NCBI GenBank assembly: GCA_029168955.1
Contig: JAPDOI010000194.1
Span: forward strand, 744,001 to 808,000
DNA from: Aplectana chamaeleonis
Lineage: Eukaryota; Nematoda; Chromadorea; Rhabditida; Cosmocercidae
Reading direction: 5' to 3'
Length of the DNA: 64,000 bases
The notes under the pieces are model-generated. The model did not search any database. It was given only the letters and a program-made list of their open reading frames with translations, and was not told the DNA's origin. Made by a program: the position numbers and the translations under genes. Shown here piece by piece: positions 54,291 through 64,000 of this stretch. How positions within the stretch are numbered: the stretch's first letter is position 1; the number at the start of each line of letters is the position of its first letter.

Positions 54291-54630
54291 ACGCGGTTTT
54301 GTCGCGGTTTCGCCATGCTATGCCGTGGTTTCGTCATGCGATTATCGCGGTTTCGTCATGCTATTGTTGCGGTTTTGTCACGCGATTGTGGCGGTCTTGT
54401 TATGCTACTGGCGCGGTTTAGACGCGTTATTTTCGGTTTTTTTTTCACGTTATTGTGGCGGTCTAGATGCGTTATAATACTCCTATTGCCGCACTTCTGT
54501 CGTGTTCATACCGCACTATTGACGTACTATTATCGCGCTACTGCAGCGGTATTGAAATGCTATACTCGCGTTACTGCCGCACTATTTGCGATCTATTGAC
54601 GGACTATTGTCGCGCAATTGACGTGCTGCC
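54291..54630 (+). repeat. GCGGTTTCGTCATGC tandem repeats after the transposase-like gene
   Basis: About a dozen degenerate units of 20-25 bp (CGCGGTTTCGTCATGCTATT, CGCGATTGTGGCGG, CGCGCTACTGCAGCGG) follow directly on the last exon. CACTA-group transposons carry subterminal repeats of this sort. No clear terminal inverted repeat was identified beyond them. Confidence 0.55.
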
Positions 54631-54639
54631 CTCGTGGTG

Positions 54640-55630
54640 TTGACCAGCTATTGACCTCGTATTGCACAGCTGTTCAACCACGCTTCTACTGCTGCTAACC
54701 CAGATTTTGACTGTAGCTCGAAAGGTATTGAATCGCTCTTCAGCTAAGCCACTGATTGGAGTGCTGCTCATGCGCCATCACACAGCTTTTTAACTAGACT
54801 TGTACCGCTTTCTTTAAAGTTGTTCCGTGAACACCAGCAATACAGATTCATAATGGAATTCAAGCAGTATGACACGTAAACGCAAAAATATTTCAGACTT
54901 TACAGAAAGACATGAGAATTCTTCTCGCCTAGCACCCTAATTCTCGCATAGGCACCATAATTCACACAATCATTTCTCTTAACAAAGGCCTGGGGACCCG
55001 AAATTCACCAGATCATGTTTCAAGACAAAGGCTCCAAAAACACAAGATCATGAGATGCAGCAAAGGCCTAGGGACCCTGATTCACAAGATCTTCAAAGTA
55101 ACAATAAAAGCATACTTCAACAAGGTCAAACAAACAACAAGACAACAAGACAAGTTTGAACACCGGTTATCACGAGCTATAATAAAGACCCAACAAATTC
55201 ACGAAATCATGACCTGGCAGAAGTTAAACGCTTTAGCCCGGGCAGCTGATCAACATGACAGGGTTACGCTCCTCCAGTAAATTCATTCTTCCTCTCCATC
55301 ATCCAGATTCTCGTCAGGATTGCGGCTGTCTCTACTTCCTTTCTTCTGAAATACCATCTTCGTGTAAACTGGGCCGGCTCAGACGCATATTCGTTAAAAC
55401 CTACCGATCTTACCAAACGACAATCTTACAAATGAAAATTCTTGAGAACTATTATTGTAAATTTATTTCCGCTTTTTCTATTTTTATGAGTGACTAAACA
55501 TTTCCTACCCTAATGACAACTTCGAGAAAATCAGAGAAATATCTATAAAACAAATCAAATTCATTCCACAAATTGCGGTTTTTGTCAAATTTCAACGTCC
55601 CCGACCGTGGTCTCACGGGACAGTGACCAC
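54640..55630. other. Unassigned region
   Basis: Short motifs such as AAAGGCCTNGGGACCC and CAAGATCATGA recur at 54980-55090. No gene recognised; the frames at 55050-55280 and 55255-55497 are motif-free. Confidence 0.35.
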
Positions 55631-55869
55631 TTAAAAGCAGTGTTCACGATGATTATCGCGTCCGAGTTTTTCACACGAAACAATTCGTTGACGTCCAAGT
55701 GTTACCAAAATTACGAAGAAACGGCAAGAAACGCATCAAAACGTCCTGTTTCAGTCACATTATTCTATCACACGGACTACTCAGACAATGTGGTGGACCG
55801 ACGGCGGAGAAGTTGCGTACCGACAGCGGGATGGGCGACGTTTGGAACGCAATTTGCACGCGGTCGGCA

Positions 55870-56345
55870 CGAAAAATTGCGCGGTCGATACGCACTGTAA
55901 CGCGGTCAGTACTGAATGCCACGCGGTCAGTACGTATCGCGGCGCGGTCGGTACGTCTTGCCATGCGGTCGGCACGAATTGTCACGCGGTCGGTACGCAC
56001 TGCCACGCGATCAGTACGCATTGGCACGCGGTCGGTGGACATTGCTACGCGGTCGGTACGCACTGCCACGTGGTCAGTACGTCTTGCCACGCCGTCGGTA
56101 CGCATTGCCACGGTGTTGGTGCGCACTGTCACGCGGTTGGTACGCACCTCCACGCGGTCGATACGTACTGTGGCGCGGTCAATACGCAATGGTACGCGGT
56201 TAGTACGCATCGCCGCGCGGTCAGTACGTCTTGTCCCGCCGTTGATACGCATTGTCACGGGGTCGGTACGCATAGTCACGCTGTCGACACGCATGGACAC
56301 GCTGTCGGAACGCATTGCCACGCGGTCGGTACAAATGTTGTGCGT
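55870..56345 (+). repeat. 21 bp minisatellite (GCGGTCGGTACGCACTGCCAC)
   Basis: More than twenty units of 21 bp, a multiple of three, leave long open frames on both strands that read as heptapeptide repeats. The frames are products of the repeat period and are not called as genes. Confidence 0.85.
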
Positions 56346-57399
56346 AATTTTGACTACGGTTAGTACGCACTCAAACGCGGAAGGCCCGATTTTATCACGC
56401 GGTCAATACGTTACGTTTTTGAAGACGGCCGCTATTAGTACGCATGCATGTGCGGCAGGTCATTATTGCTTCCAGTCAAATGGCGCTCTTTCGAAACGCA
56501 TTAATGTAGGGTTTGCGACAAGAAAAAAAACGGTTTTCATCACGAAGGTCAGTATCTGGTCCCAAATAATTGGAAATAAGCAAACGTTGGGAGTTTTTAA
56601 TCAACAACATCTAAAGTCTAGTTTGCTTAGATGAGCCTGGGCGAAGCAAGCAGAAGAGCGGTCGGTCATGGCAAAATAAGGAAATCTTGACATTATAAAC
56701 CCAATACGCCATACTTCGCCGTAACCCGCCGTGGCCGACCCAGTCGAAACGTATGAAAAACATGGATGATGGAGGTTGCAAAAAACACCAGGGGTCGTAT
56801 TCGCCATCAACTCGCCGGGAAGTGGAAGGGATATGAGGCGAAATTTCAGTACAAAATGCGCGCTCCACTGCCACCTCTCGCCTCCCTTGGCTTCCCTCGC
56901 GACCGCCGGAGTTTCTCGCATAGGATCGCTGGAGAATACTCGCTTCTCGATAGAACCTTTATCTTTCGCAGTGATATCACTACGTAACAGACTTTGAATT
57001 TCCATATTACACAGTGTAAGATGGGTTGATCTGTTCCTCTGGCGCGCGCGGTATCAACCCTTTCGTCTCCCTTCGACTTCCCTCGGCGGGATGTTAGCGA
57101 ATACGTTTTTTCCACCCCACCTCATTTATGTCTTTCGTGGTTATCGACCGGGCTGGCTACGGCGATCGGCAATCTATGACCTAGCCGTTTCATGCCTACC
57201 GCGCGTTTATCTCAAAATCGCCACAGCCGCAATCTAGCTGGAGAGGTTTGGTTTTGTTAATTTCATGTTAATGAAAAACAAGGTGCACACACACTCCGCT
57301 TTGTGGCGTACTTGTAGCCGTGTATTATGACGCATCGAATAATCGAATCACTGCCAAATGAGTACTTAGGTATTATCGTTCCTCGAATACCAGTCCAAT

Positions 57400-58290
57400 C
57401 CACACACTTTCCCCCGCGCATGGCGCACCCTCCGTTGAGTCCCACACTCTTTTCGCGGCGCTCAGCGCACTTTCAGTTGTGTCCCGCACACTTTCCCCTG
57501 CGCTCAGCACACTAAATTTGGGCCCAATATACTTTTCCCGGCGCTCGGCGCCCAGTTGGGTCAAACACCCATTTCTCGGCTCTCGGCGCACTCCCATTTG
57601 GGTCCAACACTCATTTCTCGGCTCTCGACGCACTCCCATTTGGGTCCAACACCCAATTCTTGGCGCTCAGCGCGCTCACATTTGGGTCCCGCACACTTTC
57701 CCCGGCGCTCAGCACACTTTAAAGGCAGGGTTCGCGATAAAATCGGTTGTTGTGCTAATCCCATGAAAAGGTAGGTCTGAGCATCACAAAAAAGAAAATA
57801 AGTGAAAAATTTAATAAAAAACGCTCAGGAACAAGTTATTGCTTGGTGTCCTCCCGCCTCCAATTATCGGGATTTCTATAAAAGCCTGTTTTGTTAACTT
57901 TTATTTTGCTTCTAAAGTAATTTCTGAGCACTTCTGGAGACTACTTATTGCTTTAAAAACAAAATAAAAGGCGGATAAACAAGCATTAACGAAAAAATCG
58001 TTAATTAGGAGGCCGGCCGACACCAGTAATTAGCCGTTATACCTTGTTTTGTGCGTTTTTCCCGAAAAATTCCGGGTTTTTTCACTTATTTTTACTTTTG
58101 TGATGACCAAATCTACATTCTCATGAAGAAAGCTCAAAAATCGTTTTTATCGCGAACCCTGCCTTTAAGTTGGGTCCAACACACGTTCCCCGGCGCCAAG
58201 CACCTAGTCGGGTCCCGCACACGTTCCCCGGCGCCTGGCGAACTCTCAGTTGGGTCCCGTACACCCTCCCCGGCGCTTGGCGCTCTTCTG
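57400..58290 (+). repeat. About 40 bp minisatellite (GGCGCTCAGCACACTTTCAG), interrupted by a MITE
   Basis: Units read TTTGGGTCCCGCACACTTTC, CCCGGCGCTCAGC. The array runs 57400-57720 and resumes at 58166-58290 as GTTGGGTCCAACACACGTTC. A family V MITE (57719-58168) sits between, splitting one unit. Confidence 0.8.
57719..58168. mobile_element. MITE family V, inserted in a minisatellite
   Basis: TTAA on both sides; AGGCAGGGTTCGCGATAAAA at left and TTTTTATCGCGAACCCTGCCT at right. The host unit reads CACACTTTAA before and TTAAGTTGGG after, so a single TTAA was duplicated. The inner sequence includes AATTAGGAGGCCGGCCG. Confidence 0.8.
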
Positions 58291-59102
58291 AGTCCCGCAC
58301 ATTCTGTGGTCAACGGTAAATGGTCACTGGTCAACTCTTAGCCGTTCATTATTATGTATGATAACTATACTTGGCGTTGGGAGGTCAGCCGCGGTAAATC
58401 GTTTTGCCTTGCTTGCACGTCTTTTCTCTGGTTAAAATCACCTATTTTTAATCCATTGGTGTCCAGATATTCACCTTCATGATGAGAGCTCAGTACTCTT
58501 TTTTATCACGAACGCTTCGTTTAGGCATTAATGCGCGCCATTCTAATGGAAGCAATGCATACCTGCTGCGTGCTTACCAACCGTTGTCATTTTTCAAACA
58601 AAACTTACGTGTTAGGAGGAATTTTACTACATTTCCTCAGCCTAAGATGACATTTCTTGTATGTATTTTACAATATTCCGTTTCTATTCTTGCATTTCCT
58701 TCCTTTGTCTATTTCCTTATCCTTCTATAAGAAATTCAATGTGTTAATCGCGTTGTGAGCTTAGTACTCGTGTGTTCTATTTAACGAATTCTCATGGGAT
58801 CGAACGTTCTCGTTGAGAGTGATTGTGGACCCTTTTCAATGGCATACGCCAGCTGTTGAAACTGATTGTACTGTCGTTATCGGGATGAAATTCCGCTCCA
58901 CGAGTGCGACGAGTCGCTGTTTCAGCACGCAGCACAATTGTAATCGTGCTGGGAGAAAGGGTAATTGTGTCGGGAAAAAACGGTCCCAGCAGGACTAACA
59001 CGTGTCGTATGATGCAAAACCCGTAGTGATAAATGAGGCCCGGAATCTGACCCAGAGAACGACAGTAAATAAAAAAATATTTAGTAAACAAATCGATTAA
59101 CA

Positions 59103-59108
59103 AATAAG

Positions 59109-59139
<31 letters not shown>

Positions 59140-59215
59140 GTAATCAAACGAAAATGTGAATAAATAAATAAGTAAAATGGTAAATAAATAAATAAGTAGT
59201 TATACCGAAGAAAAG
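59103..59215 (+). repeat. (AAAT)n microsatellite
   Basis: AAATAAATAAATAAATAAAT and degenerate continuation with AAGTAAATAAATAAG. Such runs often mark the 3-prime end of a CR1-like LINE, but no RT frame precedes it. Confidence 0.7.
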
Positions 59216-59632
59216 TATCATATTAAAAAAGAGATGAAAACGAGGAGAGGAAAAAGTATCTGGAGTTGCAAAGAATCAGAAGAGAGTGGAGAAGATTAAG
59301 AGAGAGAGAAATAGGAGAAATTGGAATGTATGAAGAAAACGCCCTGCGATTTGAAGGAAATCGCCATTTTAGTTGACTTTTTGGGCACTCCGGTGGAGAA
59401 GGAAGAAAAAGTTTATGGGGTCGCTACTAGCGTGTTCGATAGTGAGGTGATCAAGGAGGTCATATAGGTTTCGGGTGACGAAGAACTCGTTAGGGATATC
59501 AATTCTGGCCAGTGGAGATTCGAGCATTTCTTTGAATCGTGCGTGATTGTGGTCAAGGCAGCCTCTCCCGTGTTATCAACTTTGCTAGCATCGTTTTCAA
59601 TTTTTTGTGTACAATTGAGCCATTCGGGCTAG

Positions 59633-59990
59633 GTGACATCACCCACGAAATTTGAGCCTCTAAATATGTGCATCTTACAAGTTATGGCCACCTGAGGACT
59701 GCTGTGGGTCGATCAACTAGCACTTCTGGGTCGATCATCTTACACTTTTTCATTGATTTTTGATGCAACCGTCAAACAACATGGAGAACATTTTGGCACA
59801 AAAATTCTTCAGAAATGGCAGTGACGAGGTCTCCAAATGCAGAAAAACGCCAAAAACTATTTTGGCGCGAAGTTCAAATCAAATTTAACAATGTATTCAA
59901 ACTGGTTTTTCTTTACAAATGAAGGTTTGTCAGAGGCCCTTTCGACAAATCCGTTCACTAGAGAGACCAAGCTATACAAAAACATGGAAA
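59633..59990. repeat. Dispersed repeat, copy 2 (partner at 1063-1400)
   Basis: Starts TTCGGGCTAGGTGACATCA and aligns with 1063-1400 in the same orientation; see that entry. This copy has an extra GGGTCGATCA duplication at 59710-59745. Confidence 0.45.
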
Positions 59991-60429
59991 AATGTTTAGA
60001 TTTTCGATTTCGATTTTCTTTTTTTTTTAGAATTTTTTTAAATTTATATTTTCCTCATGGCTCAAAAATTTTGTGGTGCGCAGATAACTCAAGATTGGTA
60101 TTTTATCCTCATTATGGCGGAAGTCGGCAAGAGCCCAGGACAAAAACACACAAAACAGCTTAAAACCGACTATAATTAGGATCACTACGCCCGTTCATGT
60201 TGTTGCTCCATCCTCGAATAACGAGTTCTTCACGAGCACTAACTGTTTTGAAGAGAACGAGTTATAGGCTTGAGATAGAGGAAGTCAGATGAGTGAATAC
60301 AATTGTGTTGCTCCATTTCAGTGGTTCTCGTCGGATTCTCAGTTTTAAAAGCGCAGCTGTCACAGAGACCAATTCATCTGACTCTCTACCGCAACAACAA
60401 GGTCAAAACTTTTCAGGGAATACCCTGCC

Positions 60430-61285
60430 TCTGAATAACCGGTAGGCTAAATGTGCAAACGCTCGAAATTTCGTTGTTTACTAAGCACGTGCATTTGCGT
60501 ATGTACCACACTCACGGGTTCGCTTGCGTACAGAATGCGTGCGATTGCGTACTGAACGCGTGTCATTGCGTGCCGGAGGCACAAACTTACAAAACGACCT
60601 CGCGCACCCAATGGCTTGCGTACTGAACGCGGACGATTGCGCACTGCACGCTTGTACGCAGCGAACACATCCGTGCCTACCGCGCAGACTGAAAAACTGA
60701 CCTCGCCTACAAAATTGCTTGCGTACTCAACGCGGGCGATTGCGTACTGAACGCGAGCACATCCGTCCCGACTCACGGACTGACAAACTGACCTCACTCA
60801 CCAGTTTTCCTGCGTACTGAACGCGAACACTTGCGTACCGACCGTGCACACTGACAAACCTATCTCCCTCACCAGTTTGCCTGCGTGCTGAACGCGGGCG
60901 ATTGCGTACTGAACGCGAGCACATCCGTGCCGACGACGCGGACTGATAATAAGGACCTCAACGACCAGTTTTCTTGCGTGCTGAACGCGGGCGGTTGCGT
61001 ACCGAACGTGAGCTCTTGGGTACTGACTGCGTGTGCTCACGTACCGACCGCAGCGAAAAGTCATATTTCGTACTTACCGCGCGCGAAAATGAATGCGCGC
61101 TGTCAGTACGCCTCTATGAAATTTTGTGAGCGGTTGGTACGGAGCTCAGGCGTATCGACCGCGTGCACTATCTCGTTTCCGCGGTCAGTACGCAAATGCG
61201 CGCGTTCGGCACGAAATGCATTTTTTGCCCGCGGTCAGTACGATAGTGGCACGCGGTCGGTACGAAACGCGATTTCTCGCCCGCG
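60430..61285 (-). repeat. GCGTACTGAACGCG minisatellite, right side of the TA element
   Basis: Units of TTGCGTACTGAACGCGGGCG and ATTGCGTACTGAACGCGAGC recur with 60-120 bp higher-order spacing, changing at about 61150 to GCGGTCAGTACG-type units like the left-side array. The minus frames are repeat shadows. Confidence 0.75.
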
Positions 61286-61506
61286 GTCGGTCCACCCCAT
61301 TGTCTGAGTAGTTGTCCGGTTGGATGGACATGTTCATGGTGGTTGTCACCGGTGGAAAATTGGGTCAATCTAAAATAGGAGAATATTTTATGCAAAGAGG
61401 GATTAGGTAGGGCTCTAAGGAAAGAACGGAGCAATAGAGAGTAGACAATTGCAAAGGACGGGCCTACAAAGGATTTAATTGTCATAACCAACACTTCCTG
61501 TGATAC

Positions 61507-61999
61507 TTAAAGGCAGTGTTCACGATAAGAATCGTTTGTCTGCTTTTCCGCCTATCTTGAAGACGGTCCCATGCTGATTCCAATGATGTTTTTGGAATCG
61601 TACAAGAACTTCTGGGAATGGAGTTATGGTCCCTCAAAGATTGAGCTAAGGAAACATGGTGGACGAGTTGTCCAAGGCTTGTAACTTCCGTCTTTTGCAG
61701 CCGATGTATGCGAGCTGACCTGAGTAAGGAGAGAACTTGAGAATGAAGGGAAGAACGGGGCTAATGACTGGGAATCATCGCTCATCTCACGATCTCGAGC
61801 TTTCATTTGTTCACGCCGGTGGGCGTGGAAAGTGCATCTGGGGGTGACGAGCTGACGGGTGTCCAACTTTGGGCCCGTAGGGGACCGTTCCAAGCTCATT
61901 TTTCTTTGTTTTTTCAACGTTAGGGTTGCACTAGGCCCTGCATCTGCCGATCTCCACCAAAAAAACAGACATGGTTTTTATCGTGGACACTGCCTTTAA
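61507..61999. mobile_element. MITE family I copy inserted into a family II MITE
   Basis: TTAA (61507-61510) AGGCAGTGTTCACGATAAGA ... TTTATCGTGGACACTGCCT TTAA (61996-61999). The interrupted host reads GTGATAC-TTAA-...-TTAA-GAGGCGAAGTG; the uninterrupted copy at about 13617 reads GTGATACTTAAAGTGGCG. This shows TTAA is the duplicated target. It is reverse-oriented relative to the copy at 17554. Confidence 0.85.
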
Positions 62000-62449
62000 G
62001 AGGCGAAGTGATACGTGAGGATTTCATGTACTTCTGGTGCGTTTTTCTCAATTTCTACGTCATTTTAGTTCTACCCGGGGGCCCCTAAATCAATATAGCG
62101 CATAATTTCAAAATTGAAGATTATCGTGAACACTGCCTTTAAACTTGTACGGTGACCTATTGTATACCGTTTGAAGACACAGTACATCCTCAGAGATGAA
62201 TTTGAGATTTTCGTGTGATTGTGTAGAAGACCCCTCCTGAATAACGCGTGCCAGATGCGAGATCTCAATTCCAATTATACGCGACATATAAGCGAGCACC
62301 ACGGGCCCGACCCCCTTCGCTCACCACCCCGGGCCACCCGCTTCCTGATTTTCGACCTCGATATCGGCGGGATGGATGGATGAATTTCAACCGAGCCGAC
62401 GTTTTTCAGTCCATTGCCGAACCGCCTCCTTTTCCTGCCTCGCTCTCGT

Positions 62450-63066
62450 GCAGGGACTGCGAATGAAGAGAAATGCAGGCCTGAGACAACTCGTCCATCG
62501 AATTTTCGCCCTCAGAATACAGGCATTTCGAGGAGCCACATCTCCGTTCGTAGGGGGTCTTAGACACTTTCAGAGACACCGTTGTGATCAGAATGTGACC
62601 AGCTCCAAGATAAGAATAAAGCCTAAAAAGTTATTGTCTGGGTGCCCACCCACCCTATATAACACCTGCCAAGTGCGAGCTCTCAATTCCTTCGAATAAG
62701 CGAGATATAGGAGGAAGCCTCCCTGGGGCGCCCACATCGGGAAGCCACTTTGACTCGCCCCTTTTACGATCTGTCGAGCTCAACAGTGACGAGATGAGCT
62801 ATGGTTTCCGATCAATAGCCCTGGTCTTTCCCTCAGGCGCGGCCTCTTTCTTTATTCAGACCGGCTGGCATATATTGGTCGCAAATGACGGAAGTTACAA
62901 GCCTCGGACAACTCGTCCGCCATGCGCTAATTTTCTGAGGGGACATAACTTTGTTCACAGAGGGTCTTGTACGATTCCAGGGACATCATTGGAATCAGCG
63001 AGAGGCCATTTTTAAGATAGGCTAAAAAACAAAATAAATATTCTGAGGTTGGGCTGTGCCTTTAAG
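62450..63066. mobile_element. Decayed MITE family I fragments
   Basis: 62460-62640 carries GAGACAACTCGTCCATCG and AATCAGAATGTGACCAGCTC variants. 62790-63066 carries ATGGTTTCCGATCAATAGCC, GGAAGTTACAAGCCTCGGAC and TTGTACGATTCCAGGGACAT and ends GCTGTGCCTTTAAG. Both are internal or right-end pieces of family I without intact left ends. Confidence 0.6.
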
Positions 63067-64000
63067 CCTGCGATGACTGAGCCGGGCAGCGCTGAGTTGA
63101 GGCGGGTGCGGCGCGACTTGTATCTTCCGCCACTGACACTCAGGTGATTCTGCTAGACCGCTCCCCATATTGCTAACATTTTTCGACTTCTTCATCCTCA
63201 AATTCACAGGAATTTGGGCAGTTTGCTGGCGAAGTCACTGCAATAACAGTGGCTAGGACAACCTGATTACACGCTGTGCGTACACGCCGCGCTCGCTTCA
63301 ACTCAGCGCCGCCGGCTTAGACATCGCAAAGTTCACGGTACCTGCAAAAATACGAAAGCTTGTCCTCTGCAAGATAAAACAGGTCAGGGCCTAGCGGGCA
63401 GGTTGGCGAAACTAAGACTCCCCAAGGTGAAACAATTTTTTTTTGAATTTACGCTGGTCGATGGAATTCTTGATGGAATTCGAATGTGTGGATGGATCAT
63501 CGCCAACAGAGTTCGGCACGGGATATGGAGGAGGCCAATTTACTCAGACCCCTCCCCAAGGCACGTGATTTGCACAAATTTTCGGCGATTTTCTCACACG
63601 CTCTCCCAACTGTGCCTGCTTTTTTTGTACACTACGTAGCACACCGAGATCTCCATTGCCCACATCTATACGTATATATTACATCCATGTATTGTAAACA
63701 TGAAAAATGAAGGTTTTTGTATGTCTACACATGGTTGTGTGCGAGTAGTCGCGCCAAACGATAGGGAATAATTGGCATCCACGAAGTTGCGTAACCGCCC
63801 CACAATATTTTGCAACTTTTGGAAAGTGTGTGGGGGCGAAAATTCGGGCGAAGGTTTCCGCATACGAGGAGTGCCGTAGCTCGACAAACGTTGAGAACAA
63901 CGCCCGCTGGACCCTGATACAGAACCTTCAAGAGTATCAAGAGTTTTTTTCATCGCATAGGAGTTTATCCCTGGTCGGCAAGGGTGACACTCAAACTTTA
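63067..64000. other. Unassigned window end
   Basis: Frames at 63403-63710 (plus) and 63666-63953 (minus) show no domain, leader or splice context. No inverted repeat noticed. Confidence 0.35.

Larger units (their letters stand above)
55780..61308. mobile_element. 5.5 kb TA-flanked element with minisatellite ends
   Basis: CTCAGACAATGTGGTGGACC at left and the complement of the right end (CTCAGACAATGGGGTGGACC) are terminal repeats, flanked by TA (55778-55779 and 61309-61310). The uninterrupted copy at 13277-13768 reads GGACTAGTTGT at this point, with a single TA. Inside are GCGGTCGGTACGCA-type minisatellites at both ends and a middle with other repeats. No transposase recognised, so it is probably non-autonomous. 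Confidence 0.7.
55631..62142. mobile_element. MITE family II copy split by two later insertions
   Basis: TTAA (55631-55634) with AAGCAGTGTTCACGATGATT starts the element; ATTATCGTGAACACTGCCT with TTAA (62139-62142) ends it. Its own sequence is 55631-55779, 61309-61506 and 62000-62142, about 490 bp in total, equal to the uninterrupted copy at 13277-13768. Insertions: 55780-61308 (TA target) and 61507-61999 (TTAA target). Confidence 0.8.

Noticed and set aside
55699..56634. 311-codon plus frame and 188-codon minus frame with TRSVR/MRTDRV heptads
   Set aside because: Both strands are open because the DNA is a 21 bp tandem repeat; the reading frames are a by-product of the period, without start context or splice sites.

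Overview
The window looks like repeat-rich nematode DNA, probably from a parasitic, strongylid-like species; this is inference. The evidence is a spliced gene resembling the Caenorhabditis secreted PLP-enzyme family, a trans-splice-like acceptor just before its start, short introns with TTTCAG-type acceptors beside introns swollen by repeats, a mariner relic, CR1/Jockey-like LINEs, a Penelope-like element and a very dense load of short inverted-repeat (MITE-like) elements. No bacterial operons, tRNA, rRNA or CRISPR arrays were seen. The open frames mostly overlap repeats, so the features rest on protein motifs, splice-phase consistency and inverted repeats read by eye.

Layout. Positions 1-1077 (minus) hold a broken LINE reverse transcriptase cut by the window edge. 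Positions 1797-29062 (plus) hold one host gene reconstructed here as 12 exons and 455 codons: a secreted cysteine-synthase/tryptophan-synthase-beta-fold (PALP) protein. Its introns contain a minisatellite block with a Helitron-like end (2.4-7.0 kb), a CR1-like LINE (7.6-11.8 kb), three abutting TTAA-flanked MITEs (11.85-13.77 kb), two long hairpin MITEs (21.0-22.5 kb), a mariner relic (24.5-25.75 kb) and a 1.3 kb TTAA-flanked inverted-repeat element (26.8-28.1 kb). From 30 to 46 kb there is a possible small secreted-protein exon (minus), a truncated LINE (minus), foldback elements, two SL1-like 22-mers, and an 8.9 kb interval bounded by long inverted repeats.

Positions 47.3-48.7 kb are a near-perfect palindrome built from Penelope-like element sequence with a GIY-YIG motif. 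Positions 50.07-54.29 kb (plus) hold a second spliced gene: thirteen consecutive exons join in phase without a stop into at least 842 codons. It resembles a Tnp2/CACTA (CMC)-type transposase and is the best candidate here for an intact autonomous transposon gene. Positions 55.6-62.1 kb form a nested set of insertions: a TTAA MITE split by a 5.5 kb TA-flanked element, which carries another MITE inside its minisatellite, plus a further MITE in the outer element. The last kilobase shows nothing recognisable.

How it fits together: one host enzyme gene expanded roughly 20-fold by transposons, one possibly live transposase gene, and several non-autonomous families whose insertions into one another reveal their target-site duplications (TTAA and TA) by comparison with uninterrupted copies in the same window.
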